Source: Asterias amurensis
Taxonomy: Eukaryota > Echinodermata > Asteroidea > Forcipulatida > Asteriidae
NCBI RefSeq assembly: GCF_032118995.1
Contig: NC_092666.1
Coordinates: 14,148,501-14,212,500, forward strand
DNA length: 64,000 bases
Direction: 5' to 3'
Position numbers and translations under genes: made by a program. Numbering within the stretch: position 1 is the first letter of the stretch; each line of letters begins with the position of its first letter. Of the stretch, positions 20,946 to 33,347 are shown one piece after another. The notes under the pieces are model-generated. The model saw only the letters and a list, made by a program, of their open reading frames with translations, was not told the DNA's origin and made no database searches.

Positions 20946-23900
20946 ATTCGTAACAAGTGACCAGCTCGGCTGTATGTAGAATGGGCCAGCTAGTTGGTGT
21001 TCACACCCGAAAACCTTTTCTACCAATTCTCTTAGTACATTTAATATAAATCTTTTTGACGACAGACAAAACAGCGCCCTCAATGGTTCACCCCAGAAGC
21101 AACCACATGGTTAGCAAGAACCACTCAAGACCTGATCTAAAAATAAACAACATAACATTTACAAAAATCTTGTTGAATTTCATCTCATTTTTTCTTCTTT
21201 TTCAATTGTATTTCACAATAAACAGGTAATTATTAGACTTTTCTGGGTGAATTCAAAATCTCTTTCGTGGAATTTTCTGAATATTCAACTCAGAAAAACA
21301 AAAGTTGCCAAACTCGTACCGATTAGAGAAGGATGTATAATACAAAAGACATGTCACAATAATTTCAGCCTGTAATTCAGCCCGTTGAATGGCGGGTGGC
21401 ATAAAGACAACCAATATTCCATGATTTGAACTCCAGAGGGCGCTTGATCACTTACACTACCGCGATCTCACACGGACGGTTTAAAAATTGACAATTGAGT
21501 CATTTGGCATCAACGCAATTACGAAGGACACACCAATTTAAAACACTAGTGTGATTCTGGAGCATCAACCCCACATGAACTACTTTGAAAAATGAAGCAA
21601 AAAAATAAAATAAATGGATAAAAGAAAAACATGTGTGGAAAATGATCAAAGAAAATAATCATGTAGCAGAATGTTTTTCTTTCAATAACTCAGTACAGTG
21701 TAAGCCCTCTCACATTGACGTCAGGTAAAACACTCGGAGGGTTCCCCAAAATGTTTAGAGTAGTGCTCGTTCTTTTACCATTAAGAGTTAACTCTCGTCA
21801 AAAGCTTTTATCTTGCATTCAGCATGTAAGTATGCGAATGGAATCCAAGTTCAGCTGCAGGGGAAATTTTAACGACATGAAAGTTGGGCACCATTCAACA
21901 GGCTGAAATGGCCTCAAAAACAAAAAACATCTTGACATTGAAACATGACCTAGCCATGTTAAATGTTAAATCAGTGCTGTGCTCCAGCATCTATTTTTCA
22001 GTCGCAACTCTCGAACCAAGTAAACACATCAATAACCTTTCTTTACAGTCAACACAACAGTTCATCAGCTTGTAACAAATTTCATGCGACTAAGCACGCA
22101 TTCCTGCTTACTGGTTTAACCGCTTAAACTGGTCCTGTGTCGTCCTTTTTATCACTCCAAATTGCAACTTCTCGAATGGCAGGATTCCTTTTTGGTTTGC
22201 CTCCGATGATCGACTTTTTAATCCAGAGTTTTGCACGACAGATCAACAGACTTTTAGTCTTGCAGGACACGACTGTTTTGAACGCGACATAGTCTTGAGT
22301 TGTTTCCACATTTTCAGTTGCGTAAAACGCCAGTGAGGCTCTCTCTACACATGCGAAAAACCAACAATAGCTCCTCACTAAATTATGTATTACAAAGGCA
22401 TTATCATTTCAGATAATCTACATTCGTTTCAACATCCCACATCCTTGGGGTTGCAGTTCCACAAGTTGCAGACAGTTTTGCATCGTCACGAATCATCTCT
22501 TGTTTAATTTATCCAGAGCAAGTCATCCACACATTTTCTTGAACACTGTCGCTGCATTTCTCGTCTTAAAATTTGTTTGCTTATAGTTTGCGTATCATCA
22601 TAAACACTTCACCTCACCTATCTACAGTTGATGTAAGCGGTACACTCAAGTACCCAAATGCTGGAACTCCAAAGCCTTCTGTACATTTTCTTTAATAGCG
22701 GATGGCTCCTCACACCAATCTCAGGTAACTGACTTCCGTTTCTCACAACATTTTGCATTAGTGTTTTTTTTTCAGTTTCAGTCCTGCGTTGCATTTTTCG
22801 TATTTCATACAAAGACAGATCACGGTTTTTTTTCAGGCTCCGTCAAAAAGTTGCTTTACTTACACTTTGTGGGATTGCAAAATTGTTTTTTTTCTTTCTT
22901 GTTCTTCATATAAATAAGCAGTCATCCAATGCTGTGGTTTAAACCACTTTGTGTCAAGCTTCTTTTTCAGCACACTGTAGTTCGTCTGTCCACGCAAACG
23001 CTCCAATCAGAACTCAGCACGATAGCGCTTTGGCGTAACTGGTTTTCTCATTTCAATACTTCCATACTATGCAAAATCTTTTCAGTGTACCCAGGACAGT
23101 ACCATCCTCATCCAACACAAGAAAGATGTTAAGTGTCAATGATCAATTTCAATTTATAAAATCTCACTTGGTTTTAAAAAACAAAATCGATGGGGTCCGA
23201 AACTTACTGGGGCTCAAGCTCGGACTTCACCGATTTTATTTTTTAAAGGAAAACAAAAAACAACAACAAAGGTTTTAACCTCCTAGCCCATTTCATCTTT
23301 TCGGAGGGTCAGAAACTTTGTGGCACAAACTACTAATCTCTGACGTGCCTTAAAATAAAGAAGTCTCTCAGAGTCTTATGATATTCACAATGGCAGCAAA
23401 AAATAAGAAGTATCACAAACATTTTTCTTCGGAGTAAAGGAATGGCCGTCAAACTTTAAGAAAAAAAAAATACACTCAGATTTTGTTTCTTATCTGATTT
23501 CAAGCTTTTAAAATTCTTCTTCTTGAGATGAAAACAAAATATTTATGATTTCTTTTCATTACATGTTGCACATATTACACTGCGGACAGAAGGTGGGTGG
23601 GAGGCGGTTACCAAATAGGAACTCTACCACATTGTACACTGTTGACAATCTTCAATCTGGGTTTCGCATTTAACATAAAAAACAACATTGTTGGCGTTTG
23701 AACACCAGATGAAAAAGTTGCATTACAGAACGTGGTAGAGGAACAGTTGGAGGCGTGTTCACAGTGATGCAGTTACGACAATGTCATATTAAAACAAAAA
23801 TAAAGTGATTAGGATCTGCACCACAGGAGCGATCCAAACACCATGGGAAATAAAAATTATCACGTCAAATGATACACAAGTACTGTTTTTTTCTTGTTTC

Positions 23901-24313
23901 CTTCTTTCAATTTTGCAGGTTCAAAACAGTGTTTGTCGTCTAATTGTCATAAACCGTGAACACCCCCACCTTTTCCTTACCACTCGCCCATCCTCCATCC
24001 AGCACCTATCATACAATAACCGAAGACCAAACATTGTGTCTGTAATTAATTTCCAATCAAGTTTAGAATCAAATTCTTGATTCTGATCAAATCGTTCTCA
24101 TTTCCCATCCAACAAATTCTTGTCACTTTGGAGAATTTTTGAATAAAATAAAAAAAATTAATAAAAAATAAAAACAGATTTTCACAGAAAGAGAAAAAGT
24201 CAATACAACAGGTGACTGAAAACCATCAAGGTTTTTGCAAACATGGAAACCTTTTTACTGCTTTGCTATACTCATTTCTTACTGTTTGTTTTTTGTGGGG
24301 AGAAGGTACCTGT
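20946..24313. other. 3' flank and probable 3' UTR of DDX6; no other gene recognised
   Basis: The first AATAAA on the minus strand below the DDX6 stop is at 23240-23235, about 1.07 kb downstream, and is a candidate poly(A) signal. The remainder is A+T-rich with no recognised repeat end or domain. The minus-strand frame at 22124-22378 has no family resemblance I can name. Confidence 0.4.
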
Positions 24314-27300
24314 TTACTTAGCGTTGTTTTGCTTTGGCTTAGTTGACTGACCCTTAGACGAACCGGGTTGTGTCGGCTTCTTCCTGTCATCATCTCCTCC
24401 GGGCATCTGGAACTCGGCGACGTACAAACTCTTGTCAATCGCCACTTCACTGGGCACTGGGCGAATCTCAGTGGCTAGCTGCTGCTCGATCAAGCAGAGA
24501 CTCTTGTGGTCCTCATGCGTGACCAAATTGATGGCCAGACCGAGGTGACCAAAGCGGCCGGATCTACCGATGCGATGTAGGTACGTCTCTGAGAGCTTGG
24601 GGAAGTCAAAGTTGATGACTACGTTGACGGCTTGGATGTCGATACCTCTGGTGCAAAGATCTGGAATGGAATAAGTTTCGGAAGATAACCATAAATAAGG
24701 GATTTCCCCCAAAGTTAACTCATCTCTCTTCCACACAAACCAATATTAAAACAATGAAAAAGTAATTGGCTCAATGATACAAGTGTCATGACCGGTACTC
24801 GAAACCCATGCTGATCAGAAACACCAGAGCTCGAATCCGGTGCTCTTAAAGAGCTCAGCCACAACACAGGGAACAAGTTAACAGTTCTGTGATGTGGAAT
24901 CTCAATCAGCTTCAACATCACCAAAGAATCGAGTACGGGGGGGAGGATGGGGGAACCAGGCAAAGCCAACTCACCAGAAGCCACCAGGTTGCGACAGGCA
25001 CCCATTCTGAAGTCATGGAAGACCCTATTTCTGTGTTCCTGTCGCATCTTGGAGTGAATGTAGAAACATGAATAGCCTAGCTCCGTCACTTTGCGGGCCA
25101 GCAACTCCACGCGCTGGGTGGAGTTGCAGAAGATGATTGACTGGTTGATTTGCAGCTGAGGGCGAGGAGAAATAAGGTCCTGTTATTCACATATCAATCA
25201 CAGGCCAGGAATTTCATCTAAGAGAGGGCAAGTCTTCAAGTCTATGGGAGACTTTGAAGGGGCACCAAGGACAGGGCAACAGAGGCCATGTGCTTAGCAA
25301 GATTGTTATGCCTACAGACTTTATAAGATCGGGCCTTGGTAACTTTTCGCAGAATCAGGGAAAGTGGACAGCTATGGGATAAGTTTTGGTAAATCAGTGG
25401 AAAATCAGAACATTGTTCAGGAAACTTTCTGCCGCATCAGGGAAAGGGTCAGCTCTAGGATAAGTTTTCCCTAAAATATTTTCTTTGAAGAGACATTATT
25501 TTCTTACCTTTGAGAAGAGTGTGTTAAGACAGTGGACCTTTTCTCTTTCTTTGACGTACGCATAATACTGCGTGATTCCCTTCAACGTCAACTCCTCCAT
25601 CAAGTTAATCTGGTAGGGATTAGGCAGGTACCTCTCCTATAAAGAAGAAAATAAAGAAAAGAATTACATATAAGAAAACATCACTAGAGAATCGGGGGAG
25701 TCTGGGTTTATACTTTTTACTTGTGGCGACTAGTTCCAAGCGAGTTGACTTCAATTTCAAACATTCACGGAGCTAACTAGATGTTCATCTTGCATTTAGG
25801 GATATTTGGTACAAAATTAGGGAGCATGTAGAATTACACTCAACATAATAGAGTAAAGTCAGGCACATCAATTTCCCTCTGATAAAGGGCACTGCTATGA
25901 GGAAAATGTTAATTTGTTTTGTAACTTTGCGAAGGCTACCATTGCAAAAGCACAGAGGCCACGACAGAACCTGCTGTGGGAGCTGTGGGTTACATCCAGA
26001 CCTGCAGCCGATTGCACGAAACTTTACGCAACTGCGTAAGTCCACTTGCGCAACGTTTATGGTCTCATTGCTTACCATAAATGCTTTTACTGTCGTTGGA
26101 AAGGTGGCAGAATACAGCATGATCTGACGGTCATTGGGCAAGAAGGCAATAAGGTCATCCAGCATATTCTTGAAATCTTGTGACAGCAGCTTGTCAGCCT
26201 GCGGAAGAAAATTCATTCAATATTAATTTAAATTCATTCTTAAGACACAACAAGCAACAGTCAGGTCTTAAACTTCGTTCTTGAAGAGGCACAGCAATTT
26301 TCCTCTGGTAAGGGGCACTCTATTTGTATTTCAAAGGGCATGACATCAAAAGTACAGGGCACCACATCGATTGCTGTGGTCGCCATGGGTTATTCCGAGG
26401 CCCGAACAACAGTATTATATTTGTTTTAAGTCGCCCGCAGGCAGGACAGCCTTTGACAGATCCAATCTTCTCTGTTCCATATTCAGACAGCTCTGTTGTA
26501 ACCTCTGCACCAGCCTTACTCCTGGAGACAGCAACATAGCTCGTTAACCGTTTGCCCCCTACCCCATGACTTGGCTCCCACATTATGAGAAAAGATTAAG
26601 AAAACCGAAGCTGCGATTCTTAACGCGAGGCTGGCCAAATTCCATTTCTCAAAGCATTGCGATTCATTTTAAGATAAGTTGTCAATAACGCTTAGGTGTT
26701 TTAATTACATCACACCTAGCTCAGCAATTAAGATTGGTCTTAAGAGCAATCTTAGTTCTTTGTATTTGTAACAATAATGGGCGATGCCCTTACCTCATCC
26801 AGCACAAGGATCCCACATTTGTCCAGCTTGGCCACGCCCTTACGGCATAAGTCCAAAATACGGCCCGGTGTTGCTATTATAAGATGTACTGCAACAGAAA
26901 AAAAAGAAGAGCTGTTGATAGCATAAGACATTGTGAGAAAGAGGTATTTTCGAAAGGCATCTGAATGCACCCAATTCTATTCGATCGACAAGGTGATTTT
27001 TTTCTGTCATAACTTTCTTGCAACTTCTTGCAGGACTCAGGAGTGACGATGCAATGTACAACGGTACGCCAATGTTCATGTACTCAGTGGGCGAAACATG
27101 ACCTGAGCATGCCTACCAATTAACACATGGATTACTTTATGCCCAGTTTGACGCTGCACCACCGAGTGAAAACAGTGGTTCAGTAACACAAAGGCAAATA
27201 TTAGACTATCATAATAATTAAGAATCAGGTGGTTGTGACAACTTTGATGTGACTGCAAGAAAAGCAGAGACCACATTCTTTCAGGTCTGGGATCCTTTAC

Positions 27301-29664
27301 CTGTCTGCTGTAAACGGATGATGTCATCTCTGAGACTGGTACCTCCCGTTGTGACCATGACTTGATGGCCGAGATGCTTGGACAGCTCCTTGCAGATCTG
27401 ACTCGTCTGCAGCGCCAACTCTCTCGTTGGTACCAACACCAAACCTGCAGACAATCATAAGAGGTAACACATGAGTCTTGGACAAAACAAAATCCGCAAA
27501 CAATTATTCTAGATATTAGAGTCTAGTCTCCGACAAAAAAATCCTCAAAATTACTCTAGATATTACACTACATGGTTGGAATCAGGGACCGACTAAAAAA
27601 AATATATGAAACTGCTTTGAAGTTCTTCCGGGTAGGAAAAGAAACTTTTTGACATGTGTACAAAGTAGATAAGTCTGGTTTGCCGGATCCCATGGAAAAG
27701 AGGTCTATTTTATTATAAAGTGAAATTACTGAGCCAGGTTTGACTCTGGTGAGAAGGTACCGTTTGGCATAAAATCTCACCTTGTACTTCATTTTTGTTC
27801 AACTGTGTGCGTTCCAGCATCGGGATTGTGAATGCGCCGGTTTTACCCGTTCCGTTCTTCGCTCTGGCGATGATGTCATGACCTGAAAGCGCCATGGGTA
27901 TGCTTGCCTCCTGAATGGGGGAAGGCCACTCCCACCCCTTCTCGAAGATGCCTTTTAGGAGACCGTGACTCAGGCAGTAGTCCTCAAACTCGTTTCCCTT
28001 TGTGTTTGTCACGTCCTGCGAAATGGCAGAGTAAATAAACAACAATAAGTGAACAAAAAGACCAGCTTTTGTGGCAGGGGCACCTCTTTGAGGAAAATGT
28101 TTAGTTTGTTTTGGAACCTTGCACAGGGTGCCAAAGTCAAGGGAACCACAGCAATTCCTGTGGGTTAATTTGAGGCCAGCTCTGTCAATGACTTTCTTTG
28201 GTTGTTGCAAGGTTTGAACCCATAATTTTGTATGACTGGCCAACATGACCAGTTAGCTTGTCATTTTACTGGTCCGTCAGCTTTTTCACAAGTCAATAAG
28301 TTTCAAATGAATTTGGGATGCTTTTCAACACTGAACTAGCTTGCTGGATCACTAGGAAGCAAATTTTGACCGGTCCTCATGTGTTTAAACTAGCATCTGG
28401 CCAGCAGACCACTGTCAAGGGAGAACACTGTATTGGTCCTTTGTTATATAATTACTGGAGTCTGACAATTGCCCAATGGGATTCAAAATATCAAACTCAA
28501 GCCTTCTTTCGAGTATATGAAGATAGGCCTTAACTTCACAGAGGTCAAGGCCTGCTGCCTCTGGTGTTAGCCTAAATGCGCCCTTTGAAAGTTTCCCATG
28601 CAAGACAAAGACATTCCAATGGAAGTGCCTTTTGCAAAATGAAAATGACCTTGCCCTCTCAAAGATGACATTGCAGGCCCGATGTTCATGTACTCAGTGG
28701 GCAAGACATGACCTGAGCATGCCTGCCAATTAACACATGGATTACTTTATGCCCAGTTTGACGCTGCACCACCGAATGAGACAGTGGTTCAGTAACACAA
28801 AGGCAAAGATTAGAACATCCTAAATGCACAATATCAAAATAAACAAAAGAGCAATTTAAAAATTTGAGACATTTCATCCTAAATACTTACACTTGTTTTA
28901 AATCTGGAATCTTTCGGTGGTTGCTTTAGCCCAGCTTTCCAATCTCCGCTGTAGAAAATAATGGAACAAACAAATATTCATTATGTTCTATGTCAATTCA
29001 ATTTATGGACCCAGCTGTGAGAAAAACAAATTAATGGCATTTCCTACACTGGTTGAACACATTTTTTCAAGCCTAAGTAGGCTTCTCAAAGTGCCTTACA
29101 TATACACTGGTATTTATAGGTACTCCTGAAACTGTATCAGATCTTATAGAGTATGCAGCACACGAGGTCAAATAAACACCCTGGTAGCTTATCATTCAAG
29201 TAAATATTGGTTATTGCCCATCCTGTACTCGGCAAATAGTAATGTTGGTCGCCCATTCCAAACTCGAACAGTGATACTGTTACGACCTGCTACAGCACAG
29301 ATGAACACAAGATTCAAACTAAATGACAATTAAAATGTTGTTGATTGATTGATTGAATCGATAAATTTAGTAGAAACCCAACAAGAATTTTGTCCATGTA
29401 CATGTACACTACTACAACTTACCTAGCAGGCTTTCCAGATGAGTTATTTGATTGCACCACTTTAGACTTGGCAGCGTTCTGGCTTGCCGATGCATTTGCA
29501 TTTGACTGAGGTCCGTTCATTTTTAAGGAACCCATTCCTCCCATGGATGGGGGCGGACCTTGTCTCACAAGACTCCCGTCGACTCCCCGAGCGGGACTGT
29601 TAGCACCGTGATTGTTCATTCTGTTTACCTCCTGGCCTGGTGCAGCAGCGGCTGCGGAAGCCAT
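24314..29664 (-). CDS. DDX6: DDX6 / Me31B / Dhh1 ATP-dependent DEAD-box RNA helicase
   Basis: Nine coding exons, minus strand: 29664-29423, 28948-28891, 28015-27781, 27444-27301, 26888-26794, 26198-26076, 25636-25508, 25155-24975, 24660-24314. Phases join throughout, giving 517 residues (human DDX6 has 483). Seen: Q-motif region GWEWPSPIQ about 127-135; motif I AKNGTGKT 152-159; PTRELALQ 184-191; TPGR 233-236; DEAD 257-260; SAT 288-290; TRGID 406-410; HRIGRSGR 431-438. Known: DDX6 works in cytoplasmic P-bodies, bridging CNOT1, EDC3, PATL1 and 4E-T to repress translation and promote decapping. The N-terminus (Ala-, Asn-, Gln-rich) and the C-terminal GGDDDRKKP... tail are poorly conserved, as usual. 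Nothing in the core is missing. UFC1 lies divergently upstream. Confidence 0.97.
24700..24885 (-). mobile_element. tRNA-derived SINE fragment in DDX6 intron 8
   Basis: Read on the minus strand it has GTTGTGGCTGAGCTCTTTAA (box A-like), GAGCACCGGATTCGAGCTCT, then GGGTTTCGAGTACCGG (box B-like) and TCATGACACTTG. This order resembles a tRNA-Ser/Leu-type SINE head. The tail is not clear. Confidence 0.6.
25850..26005. repeat. Degenerate dispersed repeat in DDX6 intron 6
   Basis: It contains TTTCCCTCTGATAAAGGGCA, TTGTAACTTTGCGAAGG and CACAGAGGCCACGACAG. Related blocks with GGGGCA, GGCACCACAGCAA and TTTGAAA motifs recur at 1525-1660, 26280-26410, 28080-28180, 35080-35200, 40700-40830, 45130-45300 and 60070-60250. 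The ends are undefined. Confidence 0.5.
26885..27035. mobile_element. Family B fragment in DDX6 intron 4
   Basis: It contains GAGCTGTTGATAGCATAAGA, ACATTGTGAGAAAGAGG, TTTTCGAAAGGCATCTGAAT and ATTCGATCGACAAGGTGATT, all diverged family B motifs. It starts within a few bases of the exon 5 acceptor (26888). Confidence 0.6.
27070..27208. repeat. 138-base direct repeat, copy in DDX6 intron 4
   Basis: It begins ATGTTCATGTACTCAGTGGG and ends CAGTAACACAAAGGCAAATA. It is nearly identical to 28682-28815 in intron 2 of the same gene, including AACACATGGATTACTTTATG and GCCCAGTTTGACGCTGCACC. Confidence 0.85.
28682..28815. repeat. 138-base direct repeat, copy in DDX6 intron 2
   Basis: The second copy of 27070-27208, same orientation, with a handful of substitutions and one small indel (CGAGTGAAAACAG versus CGAATGAGACAG). 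Confidence 0.85.
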
Positions 29665-29727
29665 CTTGCAAAGTCAAGAGATACGGTAGTACAAAAAACA
29701 CAAGCGTCACTCCTTTCCAAAGGAATG

Positions 29728-32700
29728 TCTGCAAAAACAGATTGTCTTTATCTCCCTGAGAACTCGTTGAAAATTGATTGTGTCCAGCAAGAAATCGTTG
29801 ACTTTGTAAATAAAGGAAACAAGGCAGGACGGTCACGTCTGCCTTTTTGTAAAGAATCTATTAAAAGAGTTTTTCTTTGGCAAATATACAAATATACAAT
29901 TTACATATATATAAACAATAATCTTTTTGTATTTATTTTATATAGCTGGTCACTTCTCACAGAAGTAAAAAATCCTGTACAAGTTCAGGTATAATGTACA
30001 TCCACTCTTTGCAAGAGCGGGTATCAAGAACGACGACAAGCAGTTTTATGTCTTATGTCCTCTGCATTGTAACGTCGCAAGAAGTTTTTTGTATAAGTGG
30101 GAAGAACTTTCAAATGCTGGAAATTCCAGCACAAGTTCAGGGGCAGTGGAAACAAAATCGTATTTGATCGTCACGGATGACAATTAATTGTTTTTTTATC
30201 AGATCGCGCACCAAATACAATCGTAGAATCGTCACAAAATTCAGTCACTCGAAGAGAGCGTCGACAGATAACCAATTGTTTTCCTGTTGAAAAAAAAGAA
30301 GACATCAAAATTTATTAAACACCACATGTCAATATAACATTAGATTTAGATTTAGAACTAAGAAGAACTGTTGCCATCTGCGGCTCGGCACTTGGAACTA
30401 ACAGTAATAATAAAAGTCACGCTTGCCTGCTGGACAGTTCATGCCTGAAAGTTTGACTGAGCGCTAACACAACAACCTAGACGCATTTCATTTGGCAACA
30501 ACAAACCAGTACCTTTGCACTTTTTGCAGTGCAGCAAAAAAGGTTCAATAATTAACGTGTTTAAAAAGTGAAAAGATTTCGAACCAAAATATTATTAAAA
30601 TTTACAGCTGAACCTGACTGGCTTACCATGCTGCACTGAACTATTTCCTTTGTATTTTATACACGTTTTTAAATTGTTGCAAAAGTAAATTGTTTTGTCA
30701 TTTTAATTGTGTGTGGTCTGCTTTTTGGGGGAATCGTTTTCTCTCAACTCTGCTGGAGGCAGGTAGTGGGAGGGTCAAAAAAAGGGCAAAAACTGACAGG
30801 ACGAACTGACAAGAACGATAGATATTTACTACTTTTTGTTATGCTAAATATTGCTAATTCAAGTGAGAAAACAAATTACGTTAAAAAAATTGTGGGCCTG
30901 CTGCCTGCATACTCGGGACGGCAGAGGGGATCGGGGACAGGACTGCATGGAAATCCGTGCTGCTGCCTGCCAAATCCTGTGCCTGCCTAGACCCAGTAAC
31001 TGGGGCGCTGTACTCCTTTTCAACAATTTTTGACTTTATCTGTCGTACTAGCGCCCCAGGGAATGGCACAGAATTTTAACGAATACCCAGTTTTTCGCGA
31101 CACCCAGCCACAAAAAATGCCTCAAAATGACAAAAAGACCAAACAAACTAGCTCAAAAATCGCTTACTCTATTCTCGATACGTCTAGGATGTAACATCAG
31201 GCATTTAATTGTACTCACAATCATTTTTTAAACTCCAAATCGATGATTTTTAACTCCGCATCGTGGAGCGATTGACAAGTCTGCGATTTTCGGATGTGTA
31301 TGGTAACGAAACATGGCGTCGCGTTGTGGGTGGATGTCCATCAACGGCTGTTTAATGCTACACTTGTTACAGGCGTTGCAGCGAATGCTATACATTGTAC
31401 ACGGGGATGGGTACAGGCGCTGCAGCTAGCGAGTGCCCACGTGCGTTCAATCATGGTCAACGTAACTTACACGGTACCGGGTTGTTGGAAAATTATCAGA
31501 AAGGGGGTGAAAGGTTCTCAGAAAGGGAATATTGTCTGAAAGAGGGGATTTTTCTGGTCTGAAGTCTGCTGGATGAAGCTGGATGGTTCTGGATGAAGTC
31601 TGCTGGTCTGGATTTTTCTGGTCATCGCCCCCCCCCCCCCCAAAAAAAAAGGAAAAAACGAAAAAAGGGGAAAAAAGATGATAAATAAATAAAAAAAAAT
31701 TCTACAGTGACACTGGCAGCACTAAACATTATAAGAAGCAATTTAACCATGCACAAAAATCGTAGGCCTAGATGAAGTACAGCGGTTTTTATTTATTTAT
31801 CATATTTTTCCCCCTTTTTTTTTTTTTTTTTCTTTTTTTTGGGGGGGCGATGACCAGAAAAATCCCCTCTTTCAGACAATATTCCCTTTCTGAGAACCTT
31901 TCACCCCCTTTCTGATAATTTTCCAACAACCCGGCACCGTGTAAGTTACGTTGACCATGATTGAACGCACGTGGGCACTCGCTAGCTGCAGCGCCTGTAC
32001 CCATCCCCGTGTACAATGTATAGCATTCGCTGCAACGCCTGTAACAAGTGTAGCATTAAACAGCCGTTGATGGACATCCACCCACAACGCGACGCCATGT
32101 TTCGTTACCATACACATCCGAAAATCGCAGACTTGTCAATCGCTCCACGATGCGGAGTTAAAAATCATCGATTTGGAGTTTAAAAAATGATTGTGAGTAC
32201 AATTAAATGCCTGATGTTACATCCTAGACGTATCGAGAATAGAGTAGGCGACTTTTGAGCTAGTTTGTTTGGTCTTTTTGTCATTTTGAGGCATTTTTTG
32301 TGGTTGGGTGTCGCGAAAAACTGGGTATTCGTTAAAATTCTGTGCCATTCCCTGGGGCGCTAGTACGACAGATAAAGTCAAAAATTGTTGAAAAGGAGTA
32401 CAGCGCCCCAGTTACTGGGTCTAGTGCCTGCCATTCAATTTCAAAATTCAATTCAACAATTAATTTCAACACCTCGCCACACATCTTGCCCTCCCAAAAC
32501 ACCCAACCTTCTGCAATAGTAAAAAATTATTACCAGTATATTCTCTGTAACAATATTTAACTCATTTAATGAGCTATTTTTGTATTGAATCCACACGAAT
32601 ATTAAGTTATCTTTTGAAAGTCAAATCCAACCAAAAGCAACAAAGCCAATACGTGCATTCTGCCATTCACACAAGATCATCCGTTACATGGGTTTTTCAG

Positions 32701-32990
32701 ATTCCGAAAGTAGATTTCATGTGATTTTTTGTAACCCTTATTAAAAACAATTGCTGTTAAAATTTATCCCAGAAGAGCACACATTCTATAAAGTTTACAA
32801 AGACATCAAAATGTCAGTCGAAACTAAATGTTTTTGAAGGATGGAGAGAGATTCATTTACCTGTTCACTCGAAGGATTCGCAGGGTCAAAATGGCCGTCA
32901 TCGCTATTTAGCATTCGTCGTCGGTTGTTCGATATAAGATAATGAGTTATCGAACACAGACTCCGCTTTCATTCAAAACACGCACGCTCC
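29728..32990 (-). promoter_or_regulatory. Possible DDX6 5' UTR exon and intron reaching the UFC1 side
   Basis: Just above the DDX6 ATG, the minus strand has a strong acceptor (CTGTTTTTGCAG|ACATTCC, exon from 29728). At 32861 it has a strong donor (GTGAACAG|GTAAAT). Joining them would give a non-coding first exon ending at 32861, a 3.1-kb 5' UTR intron, and a compact divergent promoter shared with UFC1 between about 32.9 and 33.3 kb. This is inference from splice signals only. Confidence 0.35.
30979..32432. mobile_element. Large foldback DNA transposon with 9-bp target duplication (Mutator-like)
   Basis: The element 30988-32423 (1436 bases) begins TAGACCCAGTAACTGGGGCG and ends with the exact complement. 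Both flanks carry GTGCCTGCC (30979-30987 and 32424-32432). The arms run about 30988-31700 and 31784-32423 and are almost identical, apart from about 60 extra bases in the left arm (TGGATGAAGCTGGATGG, repeated) and G/C and A/T homopolymers. The central loop is only about 85 bases. A 9-bp duplication with long inverted repeats is typical of Mutator-like (MULE) elements. No transposase is present. An 81-codon frame is encoded identically in both arms only because of the inversion. Confidence 0.88.
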
Positions 32991-33347
32991 GATCATCAGG
33001 GACAATATTGTGAATAATCGATTATGTTAACGAGTTTAAATGTCAGCTTAAAAAAAACTAAAAAAAAAACTATCCCATCCATCCCAACCAAACGTGGATT
33101 TCTTAATTCTGTTCAAGATGTTCAACAACATTCATATAGTACAAACATTTTCATCGGCTTTTATTGAAATGTTGTTAATGCGGAAATATAAGAAAATGAG
33201 TCATTTAAAGTTCACTGGATTCTCGGCCGGGGTCAAAGTTCAGCAGACTGGTTCCTAGCCCTATTCTTAAAGATAACAAAGACGTCAGGGGATCTGACGA
33301 TATTATGGAAACGTGAATACCATTGAAAAAAGAACTTCGAAATAATC

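Noticed and set aside
22124..22378. 84-codon minus-strand frame ending KPKRNPAIREVAIWSDKK
   Set aside because: Somewhat protein-like composition, but no domain or exon context; lies in the DDX6 3' flank.
31294..32117. Identical 81-codon frames on opposite strands
   Set aside because: Produced by the inverted arms of the foldback element; no transposase or known domain.
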